Shown: piece by piece, positions 32,277-40,335 of the stretch
Numbering within the stretch: position 1 is the first letter of the stretch
Layout of the letters: each line of letters opens with the position of its first letter
Source: Candidatus Peribacteria bacterium
Lineage (GTDB): Bacteria; Patescibacteriota; Gracilibacteria; Peribacterales; Peribacteraceae
Direction of reading: 5' to 3'
Assembly: GCA_009691305.1 (NCBI GenBank)
Contig: SICS01000006.1
Span: 1 to 40,807 of the forward strand
DNA: 40,807 nucleotides
The notes under the pieces: generated by a model
What the model was told of the DNA's origin: nothing
Databases searched by the model: none
What the model saw: the letters and a program-made list of their open reading frames with translations, nothing else
Position numbers and translations under genes: made by a program

Positions 32277-34041
32277 TCCGCACGCCTCCCAGATCCGAGT
32301 AATCAAACCGGTGTTCGCGATGAATGGATCCAATAAAAATTCGGTTTTTCTTCATATGGAACAGTTTGGACACTCGGTCGATCGTTCCCGGTCCGAAGGG
32401 CATATCGATTTCGCGCAATTCAATGGTCAAGTGCGGGTAAAAGCCCGCTTTCTTCAGGTGCGGCAGCGCGTTGCGAATGGCGTCAAATGCTTTCTGGTTT
32501 TTGGTGCCATCCACATTCTTACAGTGAAACAGCGTGATCTTCCGGCCGGTCTCGTTGCGGTTGATGTAATCGAGGATCGGTTGCAGACGACTGACCTTGT
32601 GAATGAATACGCCAAAATGTCGGTCGATAATGTGACGGAAGTCCTGTTCAAGACTCCGATGGAGTGTCGGGAGGAACCGTGTGATCCTCAAGAGAAAAAT
32701 GAGCACGTAATCGAGGTAAATGACCGTCAGCACTATCGCAATAGTCGGGACAAAGTAGATGCAGAAGTACAGAAAATTTCGTGGGTCGATCTTGATGTTC
32801 CCGGCGATGCCGATGATTGTCGCGGTCATGGCAAGCACCACGAGCAGGACCGGTGCCCGATAGGTGCGCTTGAGGTCGGCACGGGAGTCTTTGAGGACCA
32901 GATTGCCGAACGCGAAGAGCGTCATCACGCCCAGGAAAGAGATGGTGTACACGCCGGCGAGTGAGAGCAGTTCGCCCTGTGTGACGACCAGGATGGAACT
33001 GCAGAGAAGAAAGAACAGGATGACGATCCTTGGGAACGTGCCACGCCGATTTTTCTTGCCAAAAAATGCTGGCAGACAGTTGTCGGCGCTCATGCGGTGG
33101 AGGAGCCCGCTCACGCCGATGTACGACGTGAGTACGGCTCCGGAGAGCACCAGGAATGCATCAATGGCCACCAGGTACTGGAGCGGCGTACCGCCGATTG
33201 CAAGCGCTGCATCCGCGAGGAGAAAATCCTTCGCCGACACAATGGCGTCATACGGCATGCTCTGCAGAACGATGAGTGCGATGAGAGGATTGAAGATGGC
33301 GACGCCGATCAACATGTTTCTGAGAGTTTTGCGGAATACACCTTTATCCTGTTCCTCCACAAAGTTTGCTGAACTCTCAAACCCCGAAACGCCCAAGAGT
33401 GATGCGGAGAATGCGAGAAAGAACATCGGCAGTAGTCCACTTTTCTGCACGGTCAACACTCCGGTCCGTGCAAAATTCTCCATAAAGTATGAGTGGCCGT
33501 TCAGCACGGCGTATAAGCCTACTCCCAGGAACAATATCAGCGTGACGATGTGAATGATAAAGATCCCAAGCGCGACGCGCGCAGAGTCTTTGACACCCGC
33601 GATCACGAGCACCGCAAAGAACAGGAGTACGCCAATCGTAACGGGGAGAATAGGAAGGCTGCGTCCGATACCGACGACATATGCACTCCCGTTCACCACC
33701 ACGATATTCAGGTACTCCACACCGATTTTTGCCGAGATGACGGCTGTCGCGATGTACGAGAGCAAGGTCATCACCCCTGCCACTGCTGCGATGCTCTTCC
33801 AGGTGCCGTTGAGCAGGCAGTTGTATGCACCACCGTTGAGCGGCAGCGCTTCCACCACTTCGGTGTAGACCTTCTTGTAGAGGTACAGGACTCCACCAAT
33901 CAAAAGCAGCACAAGCGGCGCGTAGACACCTGCAAAAATGATCGCGATGCCTGAGACGTACAGGGCAGAGCTCAGGATATCGTTGCCACAGATGGCTGTG
34001 GCGAACCACTGAGAGAGCTTTTGATGTGAGTGACGAGGCAT
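32263..34041 (-). CDS. APC-superfamily amino-acid permease with cytosolic C-terminal domain
   Basis: The product has 592 residues. Residues 1-430 contain about twelve membrane helices in APC order: WFATAICGNDILSSALYVSGI (helix 1 with the broken GNDIL segment), ALPLNGGAYNCLLNGTWK and FAFSASLLGVSGFESSANFVEE. The last ~150 residues are soluble (HRSLEQDFRHIIDRHFGVFIHK...) and end in a small alpha/beta segment. Homologues are proton-coupled importers of amino acids or related metabolites; the substrate is unknown. Import fits an organism that probably lacks many amino-acid pathways. Confidence 0.85.
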   Translation of the reverse strand: MPRHSHQKLSQWFATAICGNDILSSALYVSGIAIIFAGVYAPLVLLLIGGVLYLYKKVYTEVVEALPLNGGAYNCLLNGTWKSIAAVAGVMTLLSYIATAVISAKIGVEYLNIVVVNGSAYVVGIGRSLPILPVTIGVLLFFAVLVIAGVKDSARVALGIFIIHIVTLILFLGVGLYAVLNGHSYFMENFARTGVLTVQKSGLLPMFFLAFSASLLGVSGFESSANFVEEQDKGVFRKTLRNMLIGVAIFNPLIALIVLQSMPYDAIVSAKDFLLADAALAIGGTPLQYLVAIDAFLVLSGAVLTSYIGVSGLLHRMSADNCLPAFFGKKNRRGTFPRIVILFFLLCSSILVVTQGELLSLAGVYTISFLGVMTLFAFGNLVLKDSRADLKRTYRAPVLLVVLAMTATIIGIAGNIKIDPRNFLYFCIYFVPTIAIVLTVIYLDYVLIFLLRITRFLPTLHRSLEQDFRHIIDRHFGVFIHKVSRLQPILDYINRNETGRKITLFHCKNVDGTKNQKAFDAIRNALPHLKKAGFYPHLTIELREIDMPFGPGTIDRVSKLFHMKKNRIFIGSIHREHRFDYSDLGGVRIIFG

Positions 34042-34110
34042 AGGAGCTACAGATCAGAAGAGAAGGGAATCGACAGGAACGAAATAGTGTTGCTTCTCTG
34101 GCCAGAAATG

Positions 34111-34848
34111 TCACGCATGCGATGTGGGATGCGCCAGTGGACGGTCAGGCAAACTGTAGACAATGGTGTTCGATGGTTTATCGAGGATTTGCACTAGATA
34201 GTCGCACGGCGGAAGCCACTGACCCTTGGCGGGAATGACCCGAACATTGTGTGCCGAAACATCCCCCGCTGTTGCCATTGATTCGTGGACGTCCTTGAAA
34301 ATCGCATGAATGAGTCTTCCTCCTGGAATAATGGTAGTAAGAATCTCACGATAGAATTCCACCTGCGCATCCTTAGGAAGCATCGGAACCGTCGTGAGTG
34401 CGATATCTATTGATTCTGGGGGAACAATTGTGGGCAACTCTGAGGAGAATTCTGCGTGCAACCTGAAGCGGCTGTCTTTCACAGTTTCTTTAAAAAATCT
34501 GGCGAACGGCTCGTGCGGCTCAAGGGCATCCCATTGTTGAAGGTGTGAAAAACGATGTGCGTGTTTTCCCAGGAGAATATCGCGCTCAAAAACTCCCGTT
34601 CCTGCTCCTACATTGAGAGCCCTTTTCGTCCCCTCCGGAAAATGTTTGAAAATCTGACTTCGTACCGCTTCGCAGGTTGGCCATATTGCTCCAACCCCAC
34701 TGAAGCTCCATCGAAAGAAAATATCGCTGAAAAATGCTTGTAAGAAAAGACGGCGTTCTCGTCCACATTGCAGAACAGTAAGACCTGGAGCAAGGGTGGT
34801 AATCCCACTCTCGGGAGTATCGATAGCTGCATCGGGGGGAAGGTTCAT
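34111..34848 (-). CDS. Class I SAM-dependent methyltransferase
   Basis: The 245-aa protein has motif I RALNVGAGTGVFERDIL, the acidic motif II loop in QWDALEPHEP, the ESIDIALTTVPMLP motif IV and IIPGGRLIHAIF motif V. There is no membrane helix or nucleic-acid-binding domain; the substrate cannot be read. TATACT (34863-34858 on the minus strand) ends 9 nt before ATG 34848. It is on the same strand as the permease and may be cotranscribed with it (69-nt gap). Confidence 0.85.
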   Translation of the reverse strand: MNLPPDAAIDTPESGITTLAPGLTVLQCGRERRLFLQAFFSDIFFRWSFSGVGAIWPTCEAVRSQIFKHFPEGTKRALNVGAGTGVFERDILLGKHAHRFSHLQQWDALEPHEPFARFFKETVKDSRFRLHAEFSSELPTIVPPESIDIALTTVPMLPKDAQVEFYREILTTIIPGGRLIHAIFKDVHESMATAGDVSAHNVRVIPAKGQWLPPCDYLVQILDKPSNTIVYSLPDRPLAHPTSHA

Positions 34849-34885
34849 CGGAAGGTGAGTATACCAGCCGCAGTCCGGAACATTT

Positions 34886-35032
34886 TTACGCCCTCATCTT
34901 GTAATGCCCCACCATCCACTGATCCACTTCTCGCATCGTGATCATCTCCTGCTCCATACGAATGTTCGTTGCCGGTATGGCCTTCGTGACTCTCTCTATG
35001 GAGCGGTTCTTCTTCTGTGCGGTTATAGGCAT
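34886..35032 (-). CDS. Small protein, 48 aa, previously easy to miss
   Basis: The ATG at 35032 opens 48 codons: PITAQKKNRSIERVTKAIP, then ATNIRMEQEMITMREVD and QWMVGHYKMRA. The peptide is basic and looks helical, with no membrane segment. It has a strong promoter (35061-35088) and a leader of about 20 nt. The end lies 23 nt upstream of the -10 of the methyltransferase gene. A competing frame starting at 35060 is also open, so the assignment is moderate. No family recognised. Confidence 0.5.
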   Translation of the reverse strand: MPITAQKKNRSIERVTKAIPATNIRMEQEMITMREVDQWMVGHYKMRA

Positions 35033-35060
35033 GGAAGGGGAGAAACGGAGATGAGCACAT

Positions 35061-35088
35061 ACAATACTCGATTTGAATGGTATGTCAA
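35061..35088 (-). promoter_or_regulatory. Promoter TTGACA-N16-TATTGT
   Basis: On the minus strand a perfect -35 (35088-35083) and TATTGT (35066-35061) are spaced by 16 nt. It serves the 48-aa gene and perhaps the genes behind it. Confidence 0.7.
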
Positions 35089-35095
35089 GTACTGA

Positions 35096-36667
35096 TCACT
35101 GTAGCAGTCCTGCCTTTCTCTCATCTTCCAGCCAATGTTGAGGCTCATATATTCCAAGGGTATCCGGGCCACGGTAGATGGTGAGGACGTCCAGTCCGTC
35201 CACAGAAATCGCGTGGATCTTCCGGTCATCGGGCAGCGTGGGTGCGTAGTTGTTCCCCCGGAGATTGTCGAGAATATAGCTTGCCTGGTCTGGCGTGCTC
35301 CATTCGATGCGCGCCCATCCGTTCAGTGGCAACAGATCGGAGGCGATCCGGGCGATGCGTGCAGAAGGATAGACCTTGATGACGGGGGTACGGTCATGGT
35401 CGAGTATCCACTGCAGGCTCTCTCGTGCGCCGAGGTTCCAGTAGTCAAGGTCGAAGTTCCCGCGCACGAAGCGCGAGGGGATGCTGAAGTACATGTACTG
35501 GTAGGGATGACGTGTCACCATCCAGTAGCCGGTGAGTGTCAGACTGGTGGCGATGACTGCGGAAAGGATTTGCGCCCTCATGCGCGCGTTCCGGAGGTGC
35601 CACCTGTCGACCACTTCGAAGAGCCGCTCAATGCCCCGCATTCCAATCAGTAAGAACGCCGGGTAGATGAATAGCACGTGCCGCCATTCGTCGAAGATGC
35701 CGATGTGCAGCACGATCAATACGGCAGTAGGAAGGAAGAACCATACGAGCAATACCAGGTCAGTCTTCTCCTGCAGCGTACGGAGCGGTGCACGCACCAG
35801 GTCATGGGTCATCACGCAGCAGCCTGTGAGGAACGCTGCCGAATAGAGGAGGGGCGTGGTGATGGCCATCCACACTGGCAGGTAATGCCAAGGGTTTCCG
35901 CTGATCTGCCGGCCAAAGTAGAACCCTCCACCCGTGCGCGAGCCGCTGTTGAGCAGTGCCTCCAGGAACCGTGCCAATGGGTTCGCGTCCCACAGGACTG
36001 GCCAAATGGCGACAATCAGGACGCAGAGGAGGATGCCATAGATAGCTGCGTCTTTGATACCAGCTATCCGTGCGTTTCCCTTTCCATGGGGTATGGCGTC
36101 ACATAGGAGAAAACTGACGGTGAGCAGCGGGATGATCAGCCCGAACATCCGCATGCTGATGAGCACCGCGCAACAGAGAGCGTGGAGGATCATGGTCACG
36201 ACCGACCTGTGCCGCAGGAACAGGAGCATCGTCCAGACGGCAAACACAAAGAACACCATCGCCGGCATGTCCTTGGGGTTGTGGAAGGAGTGCGCGAAGA
36301 TCCGCGGGCTCAGCATCAGGAACACCGACGCAAGCAGCGCAAACTTTTCGTTCCGAAGACACTGCCTTGCAATGGAGTAGAACGCCATTATCCCTACAAA
36401 GAAGAGCGTGAAATTCAGGAAGTGTCGTAGCAACCACAACATCCTCCCATCGGGGCCGCCGACCATCTGGTTTGCGGCGGCGAGGAACAGGTGCCACGCT
36501 GGGCCGTAGAACGTCCAATCAGGGAACGGCGGCACTGGTTGTCCCATGAACAGGTAGCCGTACGTGTGATAGCCGAACCACAGCCCCATCGGCTCGTCCG
36601 CGGAAATCCCGTAGTCCCGGAACGCCAGCATTCCCGCGACGAAGAATGCCGCAAATACAAGCAGCAC
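35096..36667 (-). CDS. GT39/ArnT-like membrane glycosyltransferase
   Basis: The 523-residue integral membrane protein of the GT-C fold has about 10-11 helices in the first 390 residues and a soluble C-terminal domain. The first periplasmic loop after helix 1 carries the acidic catalytic pair of the family (FRDYGISADEPMGLW, with D and DE). It would transfer a sugar from a polyprenyl-phosphate donor to an external acceptor, in line with the other glycan genes here. GTG 36667 is the first normal start; the frame also reads LHFLTHRRLVLLV upstream, a better N-terminus, after an ATC at 36697 that lies 7 nt behind TACACT. Confidence 0.8.
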   Translation of the reverse strand: MLLVFAAFFVAGMLAFRDYGISADEPMGLWFGYHTYGYLFMGQPVPPFPDWTFYGPAWHLFLAAANQMVGGPDGRMLWLLRHFLNFTLFFVGIMAFYSIARQCLRNEKFALLASVFLMLSPRIFAHSFHNPKDMPAMVFFVFAVWTMLLFLRHRSVVTMILHALCCAVLISMRMFGLIIPLLTVSFLLCDAIPHGKGNARIAGIKDAAIYGILLCVLIVAIWPVLWDANPLARFLEALLNSGSRTGGGFYFGRQISGNPWHYLPVWMAITTPLLYSAAFLTGCCVMTHDLVRAPLRTLQEKTDLVLLVWFFLPTAVLIVLHIGIFDEWRHVLFIYPAFLLIGMRGIERLFEVVDRWHLRNARMRAQILSAVIATSLTLTGYWMVTRHPYQYMYFSIPSRFVRGNFDLDYWNLGARESLQWILDHDRTPVIKVYPSARIARIASDLLPLNGWARIEWSTPDQASYILDNLRGNNYAPTLPDDRKIHAISVDGLDVLTIYRGPDTLGIYEPQHWLEDERKAGLLQ

Positions 36668-36867
36668 AAGACGTCGATGAGTGAGGAAATGGAGGATGGA
36701 GGGAAGTGTAGCACGGTGGCGGGGTCATTTTCCGTTCGACCAGTGGTCGGTTGATGCGTGTTCCATACTCGGGCATATGATCGAAGGCGGACATTATAAA
36801 CAAAACAGCGAACATAACCTTGTTGTTTTGTGTGCTGTTCCCCTCCCTAGGAACTCACGTTTCCCGC

Positions 36868-36873
36868 TATACT
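36868..36873 (+). promoter_or_regulatory. -10 hexamer TATACT of sufB
   Basis: TATACT lies 12 nt before TTG 36886. Upstream, acaaaacagc and gttttgt (36801-36835) form an inverted repeat of unknown role in the otherwise gene-free 36698-36867 region. Confidence 0.5.
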
Positions 36874-36885
36874 GACGCTTCCCCC

Positions 36886-38289
36886 TTGTCCTCCACCCCC
36901 ATCTTCTCCGGCCTCAATCGTTCGACCTTCGACGAAGCCAACCCGTCTCCGTACACGGATGGCGTCAAAAAAGGCGTGAGCGAAGAACTCGTCCGCCGCA
37001 TCAGCAAAGACAAGAACGAGCCAGAGTGGATGCTCGAACATCGATTGCTCTCCCTCAAGATCTTCAAAGAGAAGCCGATGCCCACATGGGGCGCAGACCT
37101 GAGCAAGCTCGATCTCGACGACATCATCTACTACGCAAGCGCGGGAGCGGGCAATAGCGAGACGTGGGCGGAAGTTCCGGAAGACATTCGCAAGGTTTAC
37201 GATCGGCTCGGTATTCCCGAGGCAGAAAGGACGATGCTCGCGGGCGTCGGTGCGCAGTACGAGAGCGAGATGATTTACCACAACCTCAAGAAGGAATGGG
37301 AAGACCTTGGCGTCATCTTCTTGGATATGGATGATGCCGTGCACTCGCACTCCGAACTCGTGCAGAAATATTTCATGAAATGTGTGCCGCCGACGGATCA
37401 TAAATTCGCGGCGCTGCATGGGGCTGTGTGGAGCGGGGGAACGTTCCTCTACGTTCCCAAAGGCGTGAAAGTCCGTGATCCGCTGCAGGCGTATTTCCGC
37501 ATGAATGCCAAGAACATGGGGCAGTTTGAGCACACGCTGATTATCGTCGAAGACGAAGCGGACGTGCATTACATCGAAGGCTGCAGTGCTCCCAAGTATG
37601 GGTCACAAGCTCTGCATGCAGGTCTCGTCGAGATCTTCGTGAAACCCGGTGCCAAGGCACGCTATAGCTCCGTGGAGAACTGGAGCCGCGATACGTATAA
37701 CCTCAACACCAAGCGTGCCATCGTCGAAAAGGATGCGACGATGGAATGGATCGGTGGGAACATGGGCAGCGGCGTCACGATGCTCTATCCGTGTTCGGTC
37801 CTGGTGGGCGAAGGCGCGCGGTGCGACCACATGGCCATCGCGTTTGCCAATGCGGGGCAGTGGCAGGACACGGGTGCCAAAGTCTTCCATATGGCCCCGC
37901 ACACGAGCTCCAAGGTCATCTCAAAATCGGTCAGCAAGGGGGGTGGCACCGCCATCTACCGCGGGCAGCTGAAGATTGCGCCCCACGCGCATGACTGCAC
38001 TGCCAACGTGGAATGCGATGCCCTGCTCCTCGACGAGATCAGCCGCACCGACACCATTCCCGACATCCAGATCCGCAACAACGATGTGACCATCGCGCAC
38101 GAAGCGACCGTCGGAAAACTCTCTGAAGAAGATCTCTTCTACCTCCAGAGCCGCGGCATTGCGCTGGAAGAAGCGCGCGCCATGATCGTCAACGGATTCA
38201 TCGAACCGATCGTCAGGTTACTTCCGCTGGAATATGCGGTCGAAATGAACAGGCTGATTGAGATGGAGATGGAGGGGAGTGTGGGCTAG
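36886..38289 (+). CDS. sufB: Fe-S cluster assembly scaffold SufB
   Basis: SufB is the scaffold subunit where SufBCD builds Fe-S clusters. The 467-aa protein has the family blocks MLEHRLLSLKIF, GAGNSETWAEVPEDIR, GAQYESEMIYHNL, HGAVWSGGTFLYVPKGVKV, VHYIEGCSAPKY (with the conserved Cys), WIGGNMGSGVTMLYP, HTSSKVISKSVSKGGG and ECDALLLDEISRTDTIPDI, ending EATVGKLSEEDLFYLQSRGI. A TTG start at 36886 is inferred from the TATACT box and from homology, because no ATG or GTG lies near. It is separated from sufD by two small minus-strand genes. Confidence 0.95.
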   Translation: MSSTPIFSGLNRSTFDEANPSPYTDGVKKGVSEELVRRISKDKNEPEWMLEHRLLSLKIFKEKPMPTWGADLSKLDLDDIIYYASAGAGNSETWAEVPEDIRKVYDRLGIPEAERTMLAGVGAQYESEMIYHNLKKEWEDLGVIFLDMDDAVHSHSELVQKYFMKCVPPTDHKFAALHGAVWSGGTFLYVPKGVKVRDPLQAYFRMNAKNMGQFEHTLIIVEDEADVHYIEGCSAPKYGSQALHAGLVEIFVKPGAKARYSSVENWSRDTYNLNTKRAIVEKDATMEWIGGNMGSGVTMLYPCSVLVGEGARCDHMAIAFANAGQWQDTGAKVFHMAPHTSSKVISKSVSKGGGTAIYRGQLKIAPHAHDCTANVECDALLLDEISRTDTIPDIQIRNNDVTIAHEATVGKLSEEDLFYLQSRGIALEEARAMIVNGFIEPIVRLLPLEYAVEMNRLIEMEMEGSVG

Positions 38290-38582
38290 GCTGACGGCTC
38301 ATCATTCTTCTTATCCGGCTTTTTCTTGCCGTAATGGGCTTCGCCTTTTGCTCTCTCATTCTCTTTTAATGTATCGCGCAGTCGCAGTTCACCATCGATA
38401 TCCGTTGAAGAAGGAGCGGGCAGTGTCTCAGGTTCTTCCGGTGGGGCCGCAGGTTCTGGCTGCGTGGGCGTCTCCGCAGGCTTCTTCACTACCTCCTTTT
38501 CCTTTTTCTTCGTCTTCGTTTCCTGGGAAGGCGGCGGCGGATTCCCCGGTGGACTTGCCCCATGAATCGGCGGAATTTCCAT
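38286..38582 (-). CDS. Pro/Lys/Glu-rich unknown small protein
   Basis: The 98-residue protein starts MEIPPIHGASPPGNPPPP and continues with a Lys-rich block (TKTKKKEKEVVKK), a Pro/Glu-rich block and a charged helix (LRDTLKENERAKGEAHYGKK). It is almost certainly disordered, with no membrane segment. TATATG (38594-38589) lies 6 nt before this ATG; an ATG at 38591 is the alternative. Its TAG overlaps the sufB TAG (CTAG). No family recognised. Confidence 0.5.
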   Translation of the reverse strand: MEIPPIHGASPPGNPPPPSQETKTKKKEKEVVKKPAETPTQPEPAAPPEEPETLPAPSSTDIDGELRLRDTLKENERAKGEAHYGKKKPDKKNDEPSA

Positions 38583-38635
38583 TGAACCCATATAGCCACA
38601 GTTTCCTCTTTCGATTGGATTTGGCAATTCCAAGA

Positions 38636-38661
38636 AAAAAGCCCCGACGTTGGGGCTTTTT
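38636..38661. terminator. Bidirectional terminator
   Basis: AAAAAGCCCC, loop, GGGGCTTTTT: perfect 10-bp arms with T-runs on both strands. It ends the 39-aa gene (minus). Confidence 0.9.
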
Positions 38662-38676
38662 AATATCGAATTATGC

Positions 38677-38796
38677 TTAGTCCGTCAGCATATCCAGCAG
38701 AGCCCTTGCGTCCGGGTCGGCCTGAATATCCTTTGCAGGCGTGATTTCCTTTTTCGGAACGAGATTCTTAGGATCGATAGGTTCCATCGTTTCCAT
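38677..38796 (-). CDS. Small acidic/basic protein, 39 aa
   Basis: ATG 38796 opens 39 codons: METMEPIDPKNLVPKKEITP, then AKDIQADPDARALLDMLTD. The stop lies 16 nt before a strong terminator. The order start, short frame, stop, terminator and the soluble, helix-ending peptide support a real gene. No Shine-Dalgarno and no recognised family. Confidence 0.5.
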   Translation of the reverse strand: METMEPIDPKNLVPKKEITPAKDIQADPDARALLDMLTD

Positions 38797-38895
38797 AGTG
38801 ATTCGGGGGAACGAAATAAAACTGACCTCAGCCTACTCCCCGGCAGCCCCTCTGCAAGCAAAGTGCATGGAATCCGATTTTTGGCTTAAACATGC

Positions 38896-38901
38896 TATCC
38901 T
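38896..38901 (+). promoter_or_regulatory. -10 hexamer TATCCT of sufD
   Basis: TATCCT ends 6 nt before ATG 38908, predicting leaderless sufD mRNA separate from sufB. Confidence 0.5.
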
Positions 38902-38907
38902 TAGGGC

Positions 38908-39750
38908 ATGAAGACCAGGGAAATCCGTATTCCGGCCGGTGAACATACTCCTGATCCGGTTCATATCCGTTGGGAATTTCCTGACTGTGGCGCGGAGACA
39001 AAACTCTCTCTGCATGTCGGATCGGGGGCCAGGGTGATGGTGATTGAGGAGCTGGCGACGGGCTCGGGTCCGGGCTCGGAGTGGTCGCATGCTGTCGAAG
39101 TGCATTTGGAAGAAGGTGCCGACGTGGAATTCGTCAGTGAGCAGATCGCTGACGCATCGGTTCATCTCACACTCAGTCAACGGAGTCATCTCGGTGACAA
39201 CGCAAAGATCAGTTGGCGGAATGTGACGCTGGGAGGGAAAAACGTTGAGCATGAACTTACGTCAGAACTCACAGGAGCGGATGCAGTGAGCACGATCGAT
39301 TGGATGTTCTATGCGAAGAATGAGGAGAAGTATCAACTCAATGCAAGAAACATCTTCACCGGTCGTCACGGATCCGGAGAGATCACGATGAAGGGCGTGG
39401 CGGAGGGAAAAGGACACGTACAGTGCAACGGCAAGATCGAGATCGGTGTGGGAGGAGGGGAGACAGACACCTACCTCACGCAGGACGTTCTCATGCTCGA
39501 CAAGACCGCCAAGGTCGATGCCATCCCAGGTCTCGAGATTAAAACCAACGACGTCAAAGCCAGCCACTCGGCGACCGTCAGTCGGGTCACCGAGGAAGAT
39601 CTGTTCTACTTCGCCGCCCGCGGGATCATCGAAAAAGAGGCACGGAGAATGTTCGTGGAGGGGTTCCTGGGGGAGATGGTCGGCAAGATCGGGAGCCAGA
39701 CGGCGCGGGAGGAGATTTTGGCTTCGGTGGAAGGAAAATATGGAATCTAA
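38908..39750 (+). CDS. sufD: Fe-S cluster assembly protein SufD
   Basis: SufD forms the heterodimer partner of SufB in SufBC2D. The 280-aa protein is short for SufD, lacking most of the N-terminal helical domain. It keeps the beta-helix core (SGARVMVIEELATG; VEVHLEEGADVEFVSEQ; YQLNARNIFTGRHGSGEITMKG) and the C-terminal block KVDAIPGLEIKTNDVKASHSATVSRV with EEDLFYFAARGI. The His in VKASHSATV, which takes part in cluster assembly with a SufB Cys, is present. It has its own promoter. Confidence 0.93.
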   Translation: MKTREIRIPAGEHTPDPVHIRWEFPDCGAETKLSLHVGSGARVMVIEELATGSGPGSEWSHAVEVHLEEGADVEFVSEQIADASVHLTLSQRSHLGDNAKISWRNVTLGGKNVEHELTSELTGADAVSTIDWMFYAKNEEKYQLNARNIFTGRHGSGEITMKGVAEGKGHVQCNGKIEIGVGGGETDTYLTQDVLMLDKTAKVDAIPGLEIKTNDVKASHSATVSRVTEEDLFYFAARGIIEKEARRMFVEGFLGEMVGKIGSQTAREEILASVEGKYGI

Positions 39751-39815
39751 AGAGCGGAAATTTGCATTTCTTCTGCGATTGCTTACTATGCGATCTCGTT
39801 TTCTTTTCGCTATCT

Positions 39816-40028
39816 ATGTCTCCCTCCAATCTGCCTAATTCTCGTGAGTATCTGCTTACACAAGGTGCAGTAGCAGCCCATGAGCGTGATTTACAGGCCA
39901 ATCAGCAATTCGAACAGCGCGTTGCGGAGGCGCGCGAGCGATACGGAAACGTGTTCGAGTATCTTCATGAAGGAAAGAAGCACGTCGCACCGAGGCAGAA
40001 TTGTGACGTTGAATACGCACGATCATAA
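39816..40028 (+). CDS. Small unknown protein, 70 aa
   Basis: The peptide begins SPSNLPNSREYLLTQGAVAA and continues with a charged helix (HERDLQANQQFEQRVAEARERYGNVFEYL) and a basic end (HEGKKHVAPRQ). It is hydrophilic with no membrane segment. A promoter-like TTGCAT-N16-TACTAT (about 39762-39789) lies upstream. An upstream in-frame start gives a Phe/Cys-rich extension that looks spurious. No family recognised; the next feature downstream is the 16S 3' flank. Confidence 0.5.
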   Translation: MSPSNLPNSREYLLTQGAVAAHERDLQANQQFEQRVAEARERYGNVFEYLHEGKKHVAPRQNCDVEYARS

Positions 40029-40335
40029 AAAACAGTCACTCGTTCGCATTTGCTGCATGAGGATCGCCCTCAATCAAATCACATATGCCTTGCATGATGA
40101 CGTGTCCGGCATTCGGAGCACCTCAGGATGACATACGTTCAATTCACCTCATCGTGTAGTAGAGAAAGCTTACTTCAGGCTCCAAACCGCTGAGTCCCTC
40201 GCGATGAGGGAAGCAGGGGATTGGAGGTAACCCCTGATCAATGCAAATACATGATGACCGACGGTTACGGGTCAGAGCATGCAGGTTAAGCCGTTGGGCG
40301 CGAGCCGAAGCCCGTCCCTATTGCTAACTCCCTGG
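40029..40335. other. 3' flank of 16S rRNA; no tRNA or 23S seen
   Basis: This holds two hairpins (tccctcgcgatgaggga at about 40196-40212, caggggattgg with taacccctg at about 40213-40240), a degenerate copy of the ctcaggatgac repeat (40108-40133) and a T-run on the minus strand (40029-40034) that may end the transcript. No tRNA-Ile/Ala and no 23S start is visible. Confidence 0.6.

Noticed and set aside
40029-40335. Spacer tRNA between 16S and a 23S
   Set aside because: No cloverleaf or GTTC-type T-arm could be found on either strand.
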